A stretch of DNA of 64,000 nt from contig CM070907.1 of the NCBI GenBank assembly GCA_036417435.1, positions 61,302,001-61,366,000 of the forward strand. The letters run 5' to 3'. The notes under the pieces were generated by a model. That model had not been told where the DNA came from and searched no databases. It saw only the letters and a program-made list of their open reading frames with translations. Positions 24,330 to 36,524 of the stretch are shown here, one piece after another. The position numbers were made by a program, and so were the translations under genes. Positions within the stretch are counted from its first letter, which is position 1. Every line of letters begins with the position of its first letter. The DNA is from Inia geoffrensis (Eukaryota > Chordata > Mammalia > Artiodactyla > Iniidae).

Positions 24330-26390
24330 TTATTTGCATGTGGAGATTTTTTCCTTTGGCTTGAAACTTTTCTTGGAATCCACCAGGGTGTTATTGTAAC
24401 TACAGGTGCTGGGCACTGAGCAAGTACCAAAAACCTGTGAAAAGGATAGTACTTTAATCTTTGAGAAGTTCACAGTCCACAGTCTAACTCACAGACTATT
24501 TAAGGGCTCAAGTAAGATCAGATATAAGTAAAACTTCATTTTAAATAAGAGACAGATCCAAATATGAGTTATTATTTTGAGGAAGACGGACTCCTTTATC
24601 TTAAGTATAAGATTTCCCTGGTGAACCAAATGCCTGATCCTTTATTCCTGTCCATTACCAAAAATCTGTTAGCTATTGCTGACTCAAAAAGCAATTTTAA
24701 GATGTTCTTAATAAGCCTCTGGTCCTTGAGGGTAGTTGTCTGACAATACCCAGCAGAACAGGGAAAACCATGCTGCAGTTGGGTCATACTACTCAAATTT
24801 CAATAGCTTTCCAGCAAAATTATGGAGGATGTGGCACCCCAGTTATATTACCTAACATTTAGTTCAGAAGATTTCATTGACTATACATGCTAAACTGTGC
24901 CATAAGTTCAGGAGCTCAGTAGTACTTTTCATGATAATGATGATGGTGAACTTAAGTACAGAGATTAAGTATTGTCATGGGGCAGCTTCTTAGAAATTTT
25001 GAAAATCTGGGTCAGGGTTGTGATATGGTTTAGAGCAAGTAGGTTTTATTTTTTCTCTTCCCATACACCAAGGCTTTTTGAGAAGCAAACTTCCTGTCTA
25101 ATCCTGAAGGCAAAGCCCCCTATAAAGGGCTTCCAATAATACCCTCTTACTAGTTTGGGACATCAGTTCTCCTTCATGGTATGGTTACATACTGATATGT
25201 CACCATTGGTAGTGAGATGTATCACAAGTAACATTTTAGTAATTTACTTAAACAACTGAAATTTGGGTCTGATTTTTAAATTAGTGTGAATTAAGATTGT
25301 TTCTGTAGTAACTTCATTCTTTCAATTACTTGCATTCAAATTGCTTCCTTGATTAGGAATGCACAGAGTAAAGTTATCATGAGTATTTAGAGAGGCCCAC
25401 AGAATCACAATCCATCTCACTCATGCCAAAGTCCAGGGTCTGTCAAGTGACTGTCCACTGTGTGAGTTGCAGGGGAAATGTGAATGATCAACATATTTTA
25501 TCAACTGAAAAATGCAAAATTTTTCACATTTTAACGTCTCTGAATAAGGGATGCATCTTAGAGTCAATGGTGTCTTGTTGTAATAGTGGGTTTTTTTTTT
25601 TCTTTTTTAATGGAGCAAAAAATAACACGACATCTTACATTAGTCGCATTTTGGATTCAAGGTTAATTACTCCAGGACCCACATCCCACTCCTTACCTTG
25701 AAATTTCTCTCTAGACAGGCTCATTGGTCTCTCCAGTACTGCCCTCAGAGTTAGACTCTCCCTCTCTCTCTAGTTCTTTCATATTAACAACTCATTTAAA
25801 AAATATTGTGTCTATTTTGTGCCAGATCTCAAATTCTTGTAAAGTATTTCCATTTATGAAACAGGCGTTGCATCTAGTCCGGGGATTCAGAACAGGAGGT
25901 AAGCCAACGTGGCCAAGGGTCTGTTTTGGTGGATTCCTGACTGTAGAGGAGTTGTTTAGGAATGAGAGGCCATTTCTAAATGAATGCCTCACAACGAGTT
26001 TATCCAAAATCCTAGTAACACTATCACATGGCCAGAAGTATATACATGGCACTGGCTACCAGGCAGAGCTGGGAAAATCAGAGTGGGGGTCATGGTGGTG
26101 GTGGTGGGGTTGTTGGGGGAGCCCTTTGCGGCCCTACCACCCCCAGCTCCTGGACCTAGAGAGTGCTGATGTGTAACAGATGTTCAATATATGGTTGTGG
26201 CATCAATGACCACATCTGGGCAGGCAAAATCAGATTAGAGCAATTTGAATGAGTGGTGCTAAGAGAAACGGAAATCACAAATGCCAGTGGCCCTAGAAGA
26301 GTGTGTAGGGGCAGGTAGAAGCCTAATGTCATGGACCTTGCCTTGATCTGGATGTTGAATGGGGGTCACTCCATCTCTCTATCGATACTT
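24330..26390. other. Intronic sequence, no supported feature
   Basis: Includes a T-run near 25590 and a GTGG-rich stretch at about 26095-26125. No exon or repeat recognised. Confidence 0.4.
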
Positions 26391-26399
26391 AGGACTTAC

Positions 26400-26610
26400 G
26401 ATCCTCAAGGCACCATTCTAAGAGCTTTCCAAATATGAACTCATTTCATCTTCATAATAATATCATAAAATACCTACTATTATTAACTCCATTTTACTAA
26501 CGAGGATACTGATGCACCAAGAGGTTAAGGACCTTTTGCCCAAGGTCCTCTTACAGCTAAAAAGTGACAGATTTAGGATTGGAACACAGGAAGTCTGGCT
26601 CCAGAATCTC
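26400..26610 (-). mobile_element. MIR SINE
   Basis: Antisense MIR: 'tattattaactccattttac', 'aagaggttaaggaccttttgcc', '..gattggaacacaggaagtctggctcc'. Confidence 0.8.
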
Positions 26611-27049
26611 TGCTTTGACCCCTTCACTACAATTCCTCTTTATTCACCCAGCAGGTGTTCTCTAAATATTTTAGCCACTATAATCATAGCTCCTTTGAGG
26701 CCAGATGTCTGCCGTCTGTCCCAGCCTGTCTCTTCCTGTCCTTAGGAAGAGAAAAAGTTAGCTCTCAGGCTGCAGAAGTTAGGCCAGTAAGCCTGCCCTG
26801 TAGGTGTTGGCAGATAGGAAAGCACACATGCTGGATTTGACTTGGAGATGATCCAGGTTTCTGGGAAGACCATTCAAAGCTTTACCCCAAACTGCATGCT
26901 CCATTATAGTATTAAAATGACATTTCCCTCTCCTGTTGTCCCTTTTCTAGGCTAATATTGGGGAAAATGTGTTGACTTTCTTTGTTCCTTTTTTCCTTTA
27001 TATTTGGTTCCTGGTGTCGTAAAAATGTAGCCTACAGAAAGCTCTAGGG

Positions 27050-27273
27050 GGCTTCGCTGGTGGCGCAGTGGTTGAGAGTCCGCCTGCTGATGCAGGGGAT
27101 ACGGGATCGTGCCCCGGTCCGGGAAGATCCCACAAGCCGCGGAGCGGCTGGGCCCGTCAGCCATGGCCGCTGAGCCTGCGCGTCCGGAGCCTGTGCTCTG
27201 AAGCGGGAGAGGCCACAACAGTGAGAGGCCCGCGTACCGCAAAAAAAAAAAAAGAAAAAAGAAAAAGAAAAAA
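27050..27273 (+). mobile_element. CHR-type SINE, short subtype
   Basis: Full-length: GGCTTCGCTGGTGGCGCAGTGG head to GAGGCCCGCGTACCGC and an A-rich tail with AAAAAG units. A perfect 14-base target duplication, agaaagctctaggg, lies at 27036-27049 and 27274-27287. The A box is intact; the B box is one base off (gggatcgtgcc). Many intact CpGs, so young. Confidence 0.96.
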
Positions 27274-27289
27274 AGAAAGCTCTAGGGAA

Positions 27290-28580
27290 AATTTCATAGT
27301 TACGTGTCAACCTATTTCTTTTATCAGTGTTTAAGACAATTTTTAAACTGTCTCCATTTTCTCTCAAATTTCAGGGATTGAAATTAAACATCTTAACAGG
27401 ACACAGAATCAACAGCAAATTCTTTTTCTTTTAAATTACTGTCAGAGGAATTAATTGAAACACTTAGAGGTAGCAGATTTGCGTTGTTAATTCTCCTGAT
27501 AGCTTAGTTTCTGTCTTGAAAAGGTGATTTCTCTTTTTAAATCCCATACTATTACTACATTACATTGATTTAAAGTGCTGGGTCCTGCATTGTTATTTTA
27601 TATCCAGAGAGGAAAAAGTCCTTGAATTTGGGCTTGGCTTTGAACAGAAATCACAAAACTGTCTGTGCACAGGAGCCTGAATCTGGTCCCTGGTATCTGC
27701 CACTACCAACATGGCTTCAGTTCTAACAGAGAGGTTAGAAGAAGTTTCCCAAATATAGGATTAGGATCCATTATGTAGACAGATACCTCAGCAAATATGG
27801 TAGTCAAATAGACCTCGCTTTTTCAGCCTTTGTGAGTGGGAAGTCTTTGTTCCCAGTGTCTAGCAAAGGGCTGGGATGAATGAGGCATAATACATGTATT
27901 ACTGTAGGAAAGCGTTGCCTGATCCTACCATGGAAAGCAAAGGCATCAGAATCACGACTCAAATACACACAATGAAGCGACTGGGTATGCTCGCCTGGGC
28001 TGTAGATGTGGATAATAAAAGAAAAGCAGGCCCATGTGTAATCCTGAGAGCACTGGCAACATATAATGTCCACTTTACTTCCTTGACATTGTGTTTTGCT
28101 GGGCAACTTGGATGTTGGTAAATGCTATTATATTTTCTTCTTGTAAACAATGTGGGTAAGATTAATTTGGGGGTATTTCACTGAATGCTTTCTTTCACAA
28201 TGTTAAGAGGTCAGACTATTTGAGACTGGTATTTCTTCTTTGTGCTCCCTGGCAATGCTGGATTCTACCTTCTTCTTATCAGTTTGGAAAATGAGGAAAA
28301 ATGAGACTGCATGCTTGTCTTTAATTCTGTTACCAACAGTTGAAGGAAAACATATGTGCCTTGTATTTTGCCAAGGCTATCTTTTGTAAATAAACTGCCT
28401 TTGCTAACTCTGGGGAGTGTTTCTGATTCATTACTAACAATGATTTTGCATATTATCTCTTAGAATCTTAATTTTATATATATATATAAAATATACATAT
28501 ATATTTAAATTTTTTACTCAATTCTCTCATCTTTTATGATTTCTCAACATTCTTCTTCGTAAATACAATTATAGTTCAAC
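27290..28580. other. Intronic sequence, no supported feature
   Basis: A (TA)n-rich patch lies at about 28475-28507. No exon seen. Confidence 0.4.
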
Positions 28581-28584
28581 ATAT

Positions 28585-28790
28585 CATAAATAATTTTATG
28601 GAATACCTACTTTGCGCTTAACAGTATTTTAGTTGCTGAAGATAAACTAATAAATAAAGCAGTCTAAATTCTTGCTCTCACAGGGCTTACTTTCAAATAG
28701 AAGGAAGACCGTAAGCAAATAAAGAAGATAATTATATGTAGTGATAACTGCTATGGAGAAATTGAAACAGGCTATCATCTTAGTATGAAT
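28585..28790 (-). mobile_element. L2 LINE fragment, antisense
   Basis: 'ggaatacctactttgcgctt..' then 'attcttgctctcacagggctt..', the antisense L2 3' end, followed by 'gataactgctatggagaaat'. Confidence 0.6.
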
Positions 28791-28799
28791 AGGTAGCAT

Positions 28800-29020
28800 G
28801 CTATGATGGTCAATAACAAGGACACTGGAGCCCCACCACTACCCTGCTGTGTGATCTTGGATAAGTTATTTAGGCTTTCTGTGCCTTAGTTTCTTCATCT
28901 CTAAAATGGGGACAACCATACGCTCTATCTCAGGGGCTTGCTTTAAGGGTTACATGGTTATACATGGAAAGCACTCAGAACAGTCTCTGGCATTATAGGC
29001 ACTTTGCAGTATTGGCTTTC
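28800..29020 (+). mobile_element. MIR SINE
   Basis: Sense MIR: 'ctgtgtgatcttggataag', 'tttcttcatctctaaaatgg', '..agaacagtctctggc'. Confidence 0.8.
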
Positions 29021-29029
29021 ATTATCTTA

Positions 29030-29440
29030 GCAGTTACTGAGCACTTTCTTCTAGCCAGGAGTTCTAATATGACTTGCTCATCAAAATAACCTTATGGGGC
29101 TTCCCTGGTGGCGCAGTGGTTGAGGGTCCGCCTGCCGATGCAGGGGATACGGGTTCGTGCCCTGGTCTGGGAAGATCCCACATGCCGCGGAGCGGCTGGG
29201 CCCATGAGCCAAGGTCGCTGAGCCTGCGCGTCTGGAGCCTGTGCTCTGCAACGGGAGAGGCCATAACAGTGAGAGGCCCGCGTACCGCAAAAAAACAAAA
29301 AACAAAACAAAACAAAAAAAACCTTATGAAGAAGGTGTTATCAACACCTTTTCACAGATGAGAGAGTTAGAGAGGCTCAATAATTTTCCCAAGTTCACGC
29401 AGCTAGAAAGTAGCAGAGGTACTGTCTTTGACTTCTGTTC
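29030..29440 (-). mobile_element. MIR SINE interrupted by a young SINE
   Basis: Antisense MIR halves at about 29030-29096 and 29320-29440 ('cttttcacagatgagagagtt', 'agaggctcaataattttccc') flank the SINE at 29097-29319. Confidence 0.75.
29097..29319 (+). mobile_element. CHR-type SINE, short subtype
   Basis: Full-length head-to-tail copy with tail CAAAACAAAAC. Target duplication aaccttatg at 29088-29096 and 29320-29328. The B-box-like GGTTCGTGCCC is intact. Young and CpG-rich. Confidence 0.96.
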
Positions 29441-30365
29441 TGTCCTCAAACATCTTTCTGTCTCTCTTTATAGAAGTTTTGGGGTTTTTTTTCCAAATAT
29501 TTACTTTCTAGCAGCTCAGTAATTAAACCCATTATATCTCTAATCTCATGTTTGTGGCTAGAAAGATAATACATATTTTCTGACCATAAAATTCATCCTG
29601 CTTGTCATCCTTCTCAGGTTTTTTCTTTTCTGACTCTGATAATTTTTTCTCCCTTTTATACATCTTTGTTTTGCTGCTGCCTAAAGTTCAGCTGTTCATT
29701 ATCGTAGCAATATATTTATATATATTTGATGTCATTTTATTCAAATAGAATTCATTAATTATCAACAAAATATGTTGTCCCTTAGAGGTTAGATATAGTT
29801 TCCTATGGCATTTGCACTTTTTAGATTAAATGCTTTAGTGTAGAGAGCTTTAGAAAGTATTTCCATTTGTAATGCCCCAGATTTTATCCACTTAGTTGAA
29901 ATTCAATATTGCTTCTATTTTTCTTTTCATGACCTTTCAGATGTCTTTCTTCTTTTCCTAATCACAGTGCCATTTAAACCAAATGATATGCAGAAATCCT
30001 CACTTCAGTGGTAATCTGCTGTCTTTTTATATCCAGTTCTAAACCATAATCACTACTCTCTTCCTTCAATTGCTCAGACGCTTGGTGTGTATTTTATTAA
30101 GCAACATCTTGCCAGATTTAAGAAAAGTGCTCTCTTAGAGCAAAAGGGAGTTCTAAAGCCCCAGCCCTCAGCAGTACAATGTAGCTTTGCAGATTTTAAG
30201 ACCATGCATACAACATGTTTAATGAGGATTTGAAGAGAAGTGCTATCAAATCTATGAACCTGTCCTATACTAGTTGTGTGACCATGGACCTTTTCTCCTT
30301 CTAAAGAAGTGAGGAGTAGGTGAGGACACAAAGTGTGGTAGTTGAAATCTGACTGTTGGCCCCTC
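29441..30365. other. Intronic sequence, no supported feature
   Basis: Nothing recognised apart from short T-rich tracts. Confidence 0.4.
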
Positions 30366-30369
30366 TTGG

Positions 30370-30595
30370 AAACATGGTGTTTCAAATGGGCTCCTGAATC
30401 AGGGAGACCACTGTTGGAATTTTGCTTCTGCCACTTAATTATGTAAATTCTCTGGGATTTTATTCCCTCATATGAAAAACAGAGATAATAATGTAACAGT
30501 GTTTGTGAAGATTAAATGGCATAACATGTAAATATTGAGATGAATTAGCCATAATGATAACAATTATCATTATTAGTTGTTACCTACTCTCTCCT
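30370..30595 (+). mobile_element. MIR SINE
   Basis: Sense MIR: 'cttctgccacttaattatg', '..agagataataatgtaacag', 'tgaagattaaatggc'. Confidence 0.7.
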
Positions 30596-30641
30596 TGTTC
30601 ATTTGTGATTTTTTTGAGTTCTTGAACCTGGTTCACTTCTT

Positions 30642-30853
30642 TTTTTTTTTTTTTTTTTTGCAGTATGTGGGCCTCTCACTGTTGTGACCTCTCCCGTTGC
30701 GGAGCACAGGCTCTGGACACGCAGGCTCAGCGGCCATGGCTCACGAGCCCAGACGCTCCGCGGCATGTGGGATCTTCCCAGGCTGGGGCACGAACCCGCG
30801 TCCCCTGCATCGACAGGCAGACTCTCAACCACTGCGCCACCAGGGAAGCCCCG
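30642..30853 (-). mobile_element. CHR-type SINE, short subtype
   Basis: Antisense with an 18-plus T tail. Perfect 12-base target duplication ggttcacttctt at 30630-30641 and 30854-30865. Confidence 0.95.
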
Positions 30854-31017
30854 GGTTCACTTCTTAATATGTGGACAATTCATGGTCGTATAAAGCAGAA
30901 ACTCACAACCATTTATTTTTATTATTATCTTTAGAGTCAGTATCAGCTTCTCCACATGGTCCAATCCATTTTCAAGATGCTTAGGCTTAAAAAAATCACC
31001 AGCACTGAAATCTTCAT

Positions 31018-31380
31018 TGGTTGATTGATTGAGTCATTCATTAAACATTTGCTGACTACCTACTGTGGTATCTCTCTTTCCCCATGAAGCTCATAGTCTG
31101 TGGAGAGACTGGACAGTTCTTTGTATGAACTGCAAGACTGAGAGAGAAATGCAACAATACGAGAAAGTGAGGTAGCATGTAGGAAGCAGAGTTACTCTAC
31201 TGGGGATGGAGTGAAAGCCAGGAAGATTTCCTGGAGGAGATGATTTCTAGCTTGTTTTTCAAAAGAAAAAGAATTTGTCAAGTGGACAAAGGAAGAAGGG
31301 AATTCTGGGCAGAGAGAGTAATAACTTCTAAGTCACAGAAGATGAAAGCATATAAGGCTCAATAAGTGCATTTAAATTTT
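31018..31380 (-). mobile_element. L2 LINE fragment, antisense
   Basis: 'cattcattaaacatttgctgac', then 'gaagatttcctggaggagatg' and 'gaattctgggcagagagagt', matching the antisense L2 pattern 'cattccaggcagaggg'. Confidence 0.65.
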
Positions 31381-31761
31381 ATTCGAAAGACCAACTCTCA
31401 TTTTATAAAATAAATAGATTATATTTTATATTCAGATATTATATTTGCATCTTCTTTATAGCTTGTTCTACAGTCTCAAGCTCTCTGTAAAATTTTTTGA
31501 GGGGTTTATAATTAGGAAAGACAAAGATAGAATTGCAATGAGGAAACACAAATTGTGAGAGAAATTTAACAGCTCAGGGGTAAAACCCTATGATAATGCA
31601 TACATAATATTTCAATATCATCAACAACCACACAATGATCAAATAAAAGATCAACAAGAAAATCCACTTTCTTTGCTTCCAGTAAGACAATTAAATATGC
31701 ATAAATCTCCTAGAATGAGGGGAAAATGTGTTCCTAACTGTGATTTTCCTCAGCAGTTTTC

Positions 31762-32108
31762 ATTCTTTTTTTTAAAAAAAATATTTATTTATTTATTTAG
31801 GCTGCATTGGGTCTTTGTTGCTGCGCGTGGGCTTTCTCTAGTTGCGGCGAGCGGGGCTACTCTTCGTTGCGACGCACGGGCTTCTCATTGCAGTGGCTTC
31901 TCTTGTTGTGAAGCACGGGCTCTAGGCGAATGGGCTTCAGTAGTTGTGGCACGTGGGCTCAGTAGTTATGGCTCGCAGGCTCAGTAGTTGTGGTGCACGG
32001 GCTTAGCTGCTCCGCGGCATGTGGGATCTTCCTGGACCAGTGCTCGAACCTGTGTCCCTTGCAATTGGCAGGAGGATTCTTAACCACTGTGCCACCAGGG
32101 AAGCCTCT
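31762..32108 (-). mobile_element. CHR-type SINE, long subtype
   Basis: Antisense long subtype with TATTTATTTATTTA tail. Perfect 14-base target duplication cctcagcagttttc at 31748-31761 and 32109-32122. An extra imperfect repeat of the 'tcagtagttgtggc' unit in the body explains its length (347 bases). Confidence 0.95.
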
Positions 32109-32124
32109 CCTCAGCAGTTTTCTC

Positions 32125-33400
32125 ATCATGTCCTCCCTGCTACCCTCTTCCCAGCCCCAACAATCTTCACATCTTCATTTCTTTGGACTGTGTCAGCTGT
32201 GTTTTGATGATTGTGTAGACACTCTACTTTCATTATTTCTCACTAATAGTTACCCAAAGCAACTGTTCATCTGCAATTTTATGGGTCATTTTGTTTCTTT
32301 AAAAAAATAGGCTTTGTGCTTTTGTTGCTCATTGCTAAATCACTATAGCTAAGAGTTATCACTAAAACTCTTAACATTCCTCCTTTTGCTTCCTGGAAAA
32401 GTCTCCCACAATGAATGATACCTATGTTTAGGAAGTTTAAATATTTAAAAGAAAATTAAAATATTAAAAATTTGGATAAGATAGGGTGTGATTATATTAC
32501 AAAGAAGTTAATCACTTATAAAGACTCTTTTGAGTAACTTTAAACAAAGAGGAATTTATATATTCATTATCCCATAATAAAGATTATTAAATATCTTTAT
32601 ATGATGATATCTATTATATGAAACTAGGTAACTCTTGCACATATTTCAAAGGGAATGGATTGGCTTTAACCCTGACTTAAGATCCCTTTAGTCTCCAGTG
32701 ACCTCTTTAGGGGATATTAAGTGTTCCAAGTTTGTCTAGAAAAAAAACCATACTACTTAATGAAGAACAATTGCATGAAGGATTCTTTTAGAAATTGTGA
32801 TCCCTTGGCAATTTACACAGTATATTGGATATTATGACAGTCACATTGAAAGAAAATGTAATACTAATTATTTCTGATTTGAGAAAAATATCTTAATAAA
32901 TGAGGAGCATATGTAAATGGCAACCCAACTAAGAAACAACAATTTTTTATTCCTTAATTCTCTAGGCTATTAAGCATTCTCCTATTAAACATTGTTTTTC
33001 CCCTCTAAAACACTGCACATAAAACTCACTGATATTCCTCTATGGTCTTAGTTTCAGTTTTCACTTAAATAAGTTACTCATTTATTACATGGCTGCCTAT
33101 AAGGGCAAAAGGAAATGAGGTTGATGGAGATGAAATGGAAATGAGACTTCTCAGTGTACAAGTTTTAATATTATTTTGATTTTTGAAATCATGTAATTAT
33201 ACTATCATTAAAAAATAAAGTTAAAATGATATACCATTCATCATCAAACATTCACCCACTAAAAATACATAAATACATTTTCTCACAATACATTTATTTA
33301 GCAAATTTATGGAAAGCCTGATCATTCTAGATTGATTCAGTTATCCTTATGTCAATAAAAGAATTATAAAACAGTATAATGCTAAAGAACATTTGAAGAG
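32125..33400. other. AT-rich intron, no supported feature
   Basis: Long A/T-rich stretch. No exon or repeat recognised. Confidence 0.4.
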
Positions 33401-33404
33401 CAGT

Positions 33405-33610
33405 ATGAAGCACAAGAAATAGAATCAGAGGATCTGGGGGCAAGTTCAGTTCACAGCACTTACCAGCATGACCTTGGGCAAGTCACATAACTTCACTAAG
33501 CTTCACTTTCTTTATCTGTGAATTAGATTTATGCTAATATCACCTGTCTATTTACCTCTTGGAGTTGTTTTGTACATCAGGTGAAAAATTGCAAAGTCTT
33601 ATACTTGTGA
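33405..33610 (+). mobile_element. MIR SINE
   Basis: Sense MIR: 'catgaccttgggcaagtcac', 'cactttctttatctgtgaa'. Confidence 0.8.
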
Positions 33611-33964
33611 TACTTAATATTTTATATTTTATTTAATGTGTCTAAGACTTACAGAAACGTACAAAGCCACTATTTGGTTCACCGGGATAAAAGTCTATTT
33701 GGTTTGCTTAATTTTTTGTTTTCACAAACAATGAAAGTAAAACTAAGAGTGTCTTTGCTTTTGGCAGCCTGGTCAGCAGCGATGCCACAATCAATCTGGG
33801 GGCCACATAACCTACTCTCATAGATCGACTATTTTTTTTCAGCAAGTAAAATCAATGTTTTGGAGCTCTCGTTAACTAACATGACTCTTAATTGGCTTTT
33901 CAACAGGGATGAATTAGCTCTGCCACCTATGGTTCAACAGAAACTGCATGGCATGAACATTTGT

Positions 33965-34110
33965 TTAGCTGATTCATTCACTCTACAAATATTTATTGAC
34001 CTCCCACTGTGTGCCAGGCACTGTTTTAGGCCTTGAGGACACAGCAGTGATTAAAATACTCAAAACTTGATGCTCTCATGGAGTTTACATTCTGGTGGAA
34101 AAATAACTGA
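33965..34110 (-). mobile_element. L2 LINE 3' end, antisense
   Basis: 'caaatatttattgacctcccac', 'tgtgccaggcactgttttag', 'ctctcatggagtttacattc', the antisense L2 terminus. Confidence 0.75.
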
Positions 34111-34135
34111 GCCTTCAGCTTTTTTTCTATCCTAA

Positions 34136-34159
34136 CCACACACACACACACACACACAC
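34136..34159. repeat. (CA)n microsatellite
   Basis: About 12 CA units. Confidence 0.9.
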
Positions 34160-34559
34160 CTTAATTTGAACGGCTTTTCTTGCCTTCTGCTAAAACAGCT
34201 TAAAACTGTTTTTTGGTGGCATAATCCTTCATGTGTCCAAGACCAAACATGAACAACAAATAAAGTCAGCTCTGGTTGGAGGGGGAGTGAGGCCAGGACC
34301 CAGGCTGTGTCCACCCATACTCCCTGACCTTTGCTCCTGCAATTCCTTCAGTGGACTCTAGGAGTCTTCAGAGAGCAGTTTGACACTCCCACACAGGGTT
34401 ATTTCCACATCAATTCTATTACCTGAAGAAATCCCTCAAAAGCCTATCTCCACAGTCTTCCAAGTTCCTTTCCCTCTCTGGGTCTAGACCTCTCTCTCTC
34501 CACATAGTAATCACATTATAGGCTTTCTAGTCTTTCTGATAATTGCTATAATAGTGAGA

Positions 34560-34790
34560 GTTATCACTTATGGGAGATGTGCATTTGTCAGGAACTCTGC
34601 TTAGCATTTTACATGCATTGGTTCTCTTTATTCTCTAAATCATCCTATGTCATGGGTGTGAATCCCCATTTTACAGATAAAGAATGATATTCTGAGAGGT
34701 GAAGTAATTTGTTCCAGATCACACAGCAGCTAATGGTAGAGTTGGAATTTGAACCATATCAATTTCACAGTAGAAACTCTTAACCACCAA
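34560..34790 (-). mobile_element. MIR SINE
   Basis: Antisense MIR: 'aatccccattttacagataa', 'gatcacacagcagctaatgg', 'gttggaatttgaaccat'. Confidence 0.8.
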
Positions 34791-34924
34791 TGCTTCCCAT
34801 ATTCTGGGAGGCTCTGGCCCTCTCAGGGATAATTCTAAGAACTGTGCAAAGCTCTGATTAAAGCAGAGGGGTACAGTGTCTACTATAACAAGGCTGTTGT
34901 TGAGGGCTATGATCTTAGCTATCA

Positions 34925-35165
34925 TTTATGATGGCTTTCTACATTCCAGACATTCTATATCCACTTCCTCCATTTCTTCCAGCAAATCTGGAAGGTGAAT
35001 ATGATCATCCCTTTGTAATAGGTGAAGAATTTCAGGTTCAGAGAGGTTGTCAATCACGTAAGGCCTCACAGGTAGTACGTGATGAGCCATCTGCCTGCCT
35101 TTATGCCAGTTTGGGGCCACAGCTCTTCTCAGAGCTGAACCACAGGCCCCAAACTCCAATATCCT
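34925..35165 (-). mobile_element. MIR SINE
   Basis: Antisense MIR: 'gtaataggtgaagaatttcagg', 'ttcagagaggttgtcaat', ending in decayed tRNA-like sequence. Two overlapping open frames here are incidental. Confidence 0.7.
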
Positions 35166-35514
35166 GAAAAGAACAACAACAAATTAAAAAAGAGAACCCT
35201 TTTTTTTTTCAGCCTGGATCTTCTCTCTGGCCCAGGGTCTACTCCAAGCCAGTCCTGCCTGTCTCTGTTCTCAGTCACGTCTAGTTCGAGACTCCACGAT
35301 CCCACCTGCCTCTGGCCCTCCCTAACCAGAACATTCCCATCTCTGTTTCCCCATCCAGCTCATTTTTGTCCCCTGTCTTCCTCTCTCCTTTCTCTCTCTG
35401 GGTATTTGGCATCTTTCCTTCTTCAGATTATCCAGATCCTTTACATCCCTTCCTATTTTTCTCTCCAACCCTCTTATCATCATGTGAATCTGGTTCCTTT
35501 TCCTCTCTTCTATG

Positions 35515-35790
35515 AGAAGCAGTCTAGTGCAGTGGTTGTGCTCGTTGCTCTGGAGTCTTTCTGACTAAGACTGAGTTCTGGTTTTACTCTACCCGTTAGT
35601 TGTCTGACCTTGGGAGAACCACTTATGCTTTCTGAGTCTCAATTTCCTCAGTTGTAAATGAGCAAATGGGCAAAGCAACAGAAACTATGTCATAGGTTGT
35701 TGAGAAGTGTAAATAAGTTAACATATTTAGAAGCTTTCAGAATGTCATCATGCACATAGTGAGTGCTCCATATAGGCTAGTCTTTTTTTT
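35515..35790 (+). mobile_element. MIR SINE
   Basis: Sense MIR with most of its tRNA-like head: 'cagtctagtgcagtggttgtg', 'gttgtctgaccttgggaga', 'ctcaatttcctcagttgta', 'gtgagtgctccatatagg'. Confidence 0.85.
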
Positions 35791-35944
35791 TTTTTTTTTT
35801 AGGCTAGTCTTAATTATTCTTTCTTGCAATCATCTCCCTTTCTCTCTCTCTTCCATTTTTTTCTCATCCGTAGTTCCTTATGCTTTAGTTAAAATTAAAA
35901 AGTGAACAGAGAGTTTCTGTAAAATAGATACATTAATTCATTGG

Positions 35945-36055
35945 CATCATTCATTTATTTTTTCATTTGGTCTACATTTATTAAATGCCTACTATGAGCT
36001 AGGCACTGTGTTAGGGACCAGGGATACAACAGTGAATAAAATATGCTTTTCCTTG
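35945..36055 (-). mobile_element. L2 LINE 3' end, antisense
   Basis: 'tacatttattaaatgcctac', 'gagctaggcactgtgttagg', 'ggatacaacagtgaat'. Confidence 0.75.
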
Positions 36056-36304
36056 AGGGGTATATTTGTTTTGTAACTAGTCAAAAATTCTTTGCCATAC
36101 TTTAATAAAACGGATGAATTTATGCGTTTTAATAAGCCCACATGTATGTCAATTGGTTTTGTCACCTACCTTCCCCCCTAAGTCTGTCTACTTCTATTCT
36201 GCCACTACACTGATCCCACCCCCTTGATGAATGCTTTTCAACCAGTCCTTCCCTAGCCCCTTTGGAGCTCTCCAGCCTGTTTCTATTCAGCAGCCAGATC
36301 CATC

Positions 36305-36517
36305 TTTTTTTTTTTTTTTTTTTTTTGCGGTCCGTGGGCCTCTCACTGTTGTGGGCTCTCCTGTTGCGGAGCACAGGCTCGTGACGCACAGGCTCAGCGG
36401 CCATGGCTCACGGGCCTAGCCACTCCGTGGCATGTGGGATCTTCCCAGACTGGGGCACGAACCCACGTCCCCTGCATCGGCAGGCAGACTCTCAACCACT
36501 GTGCCACCAGGGAAGCC
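36305..36517 (-). mobile_element. CHR-type SINE, short subtype
   Basis: Antisense with a 22-base T tail, then TGCGGTCCGTGGGCCTCTCA and ending 'ccaccagggaagc'. No convincing target duplication, only ccat on both sides. Confidence 0.94.
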
Positions 36518-36524
36518 CATATTC

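Noticed and set aside
27050..27130. tRNA-like A and B boxes at SINE heads
   Set aside because: These are degenerate tRNA-derived promoter regions of SINEs without a full cloverleaf or anticodon arm context, so not tRNA genes.
34926..35159. Acidic 77-codon minus-strand ORF
   Set aside because: It is an antisense MIR; the acidic peptide comes from the MIR core.
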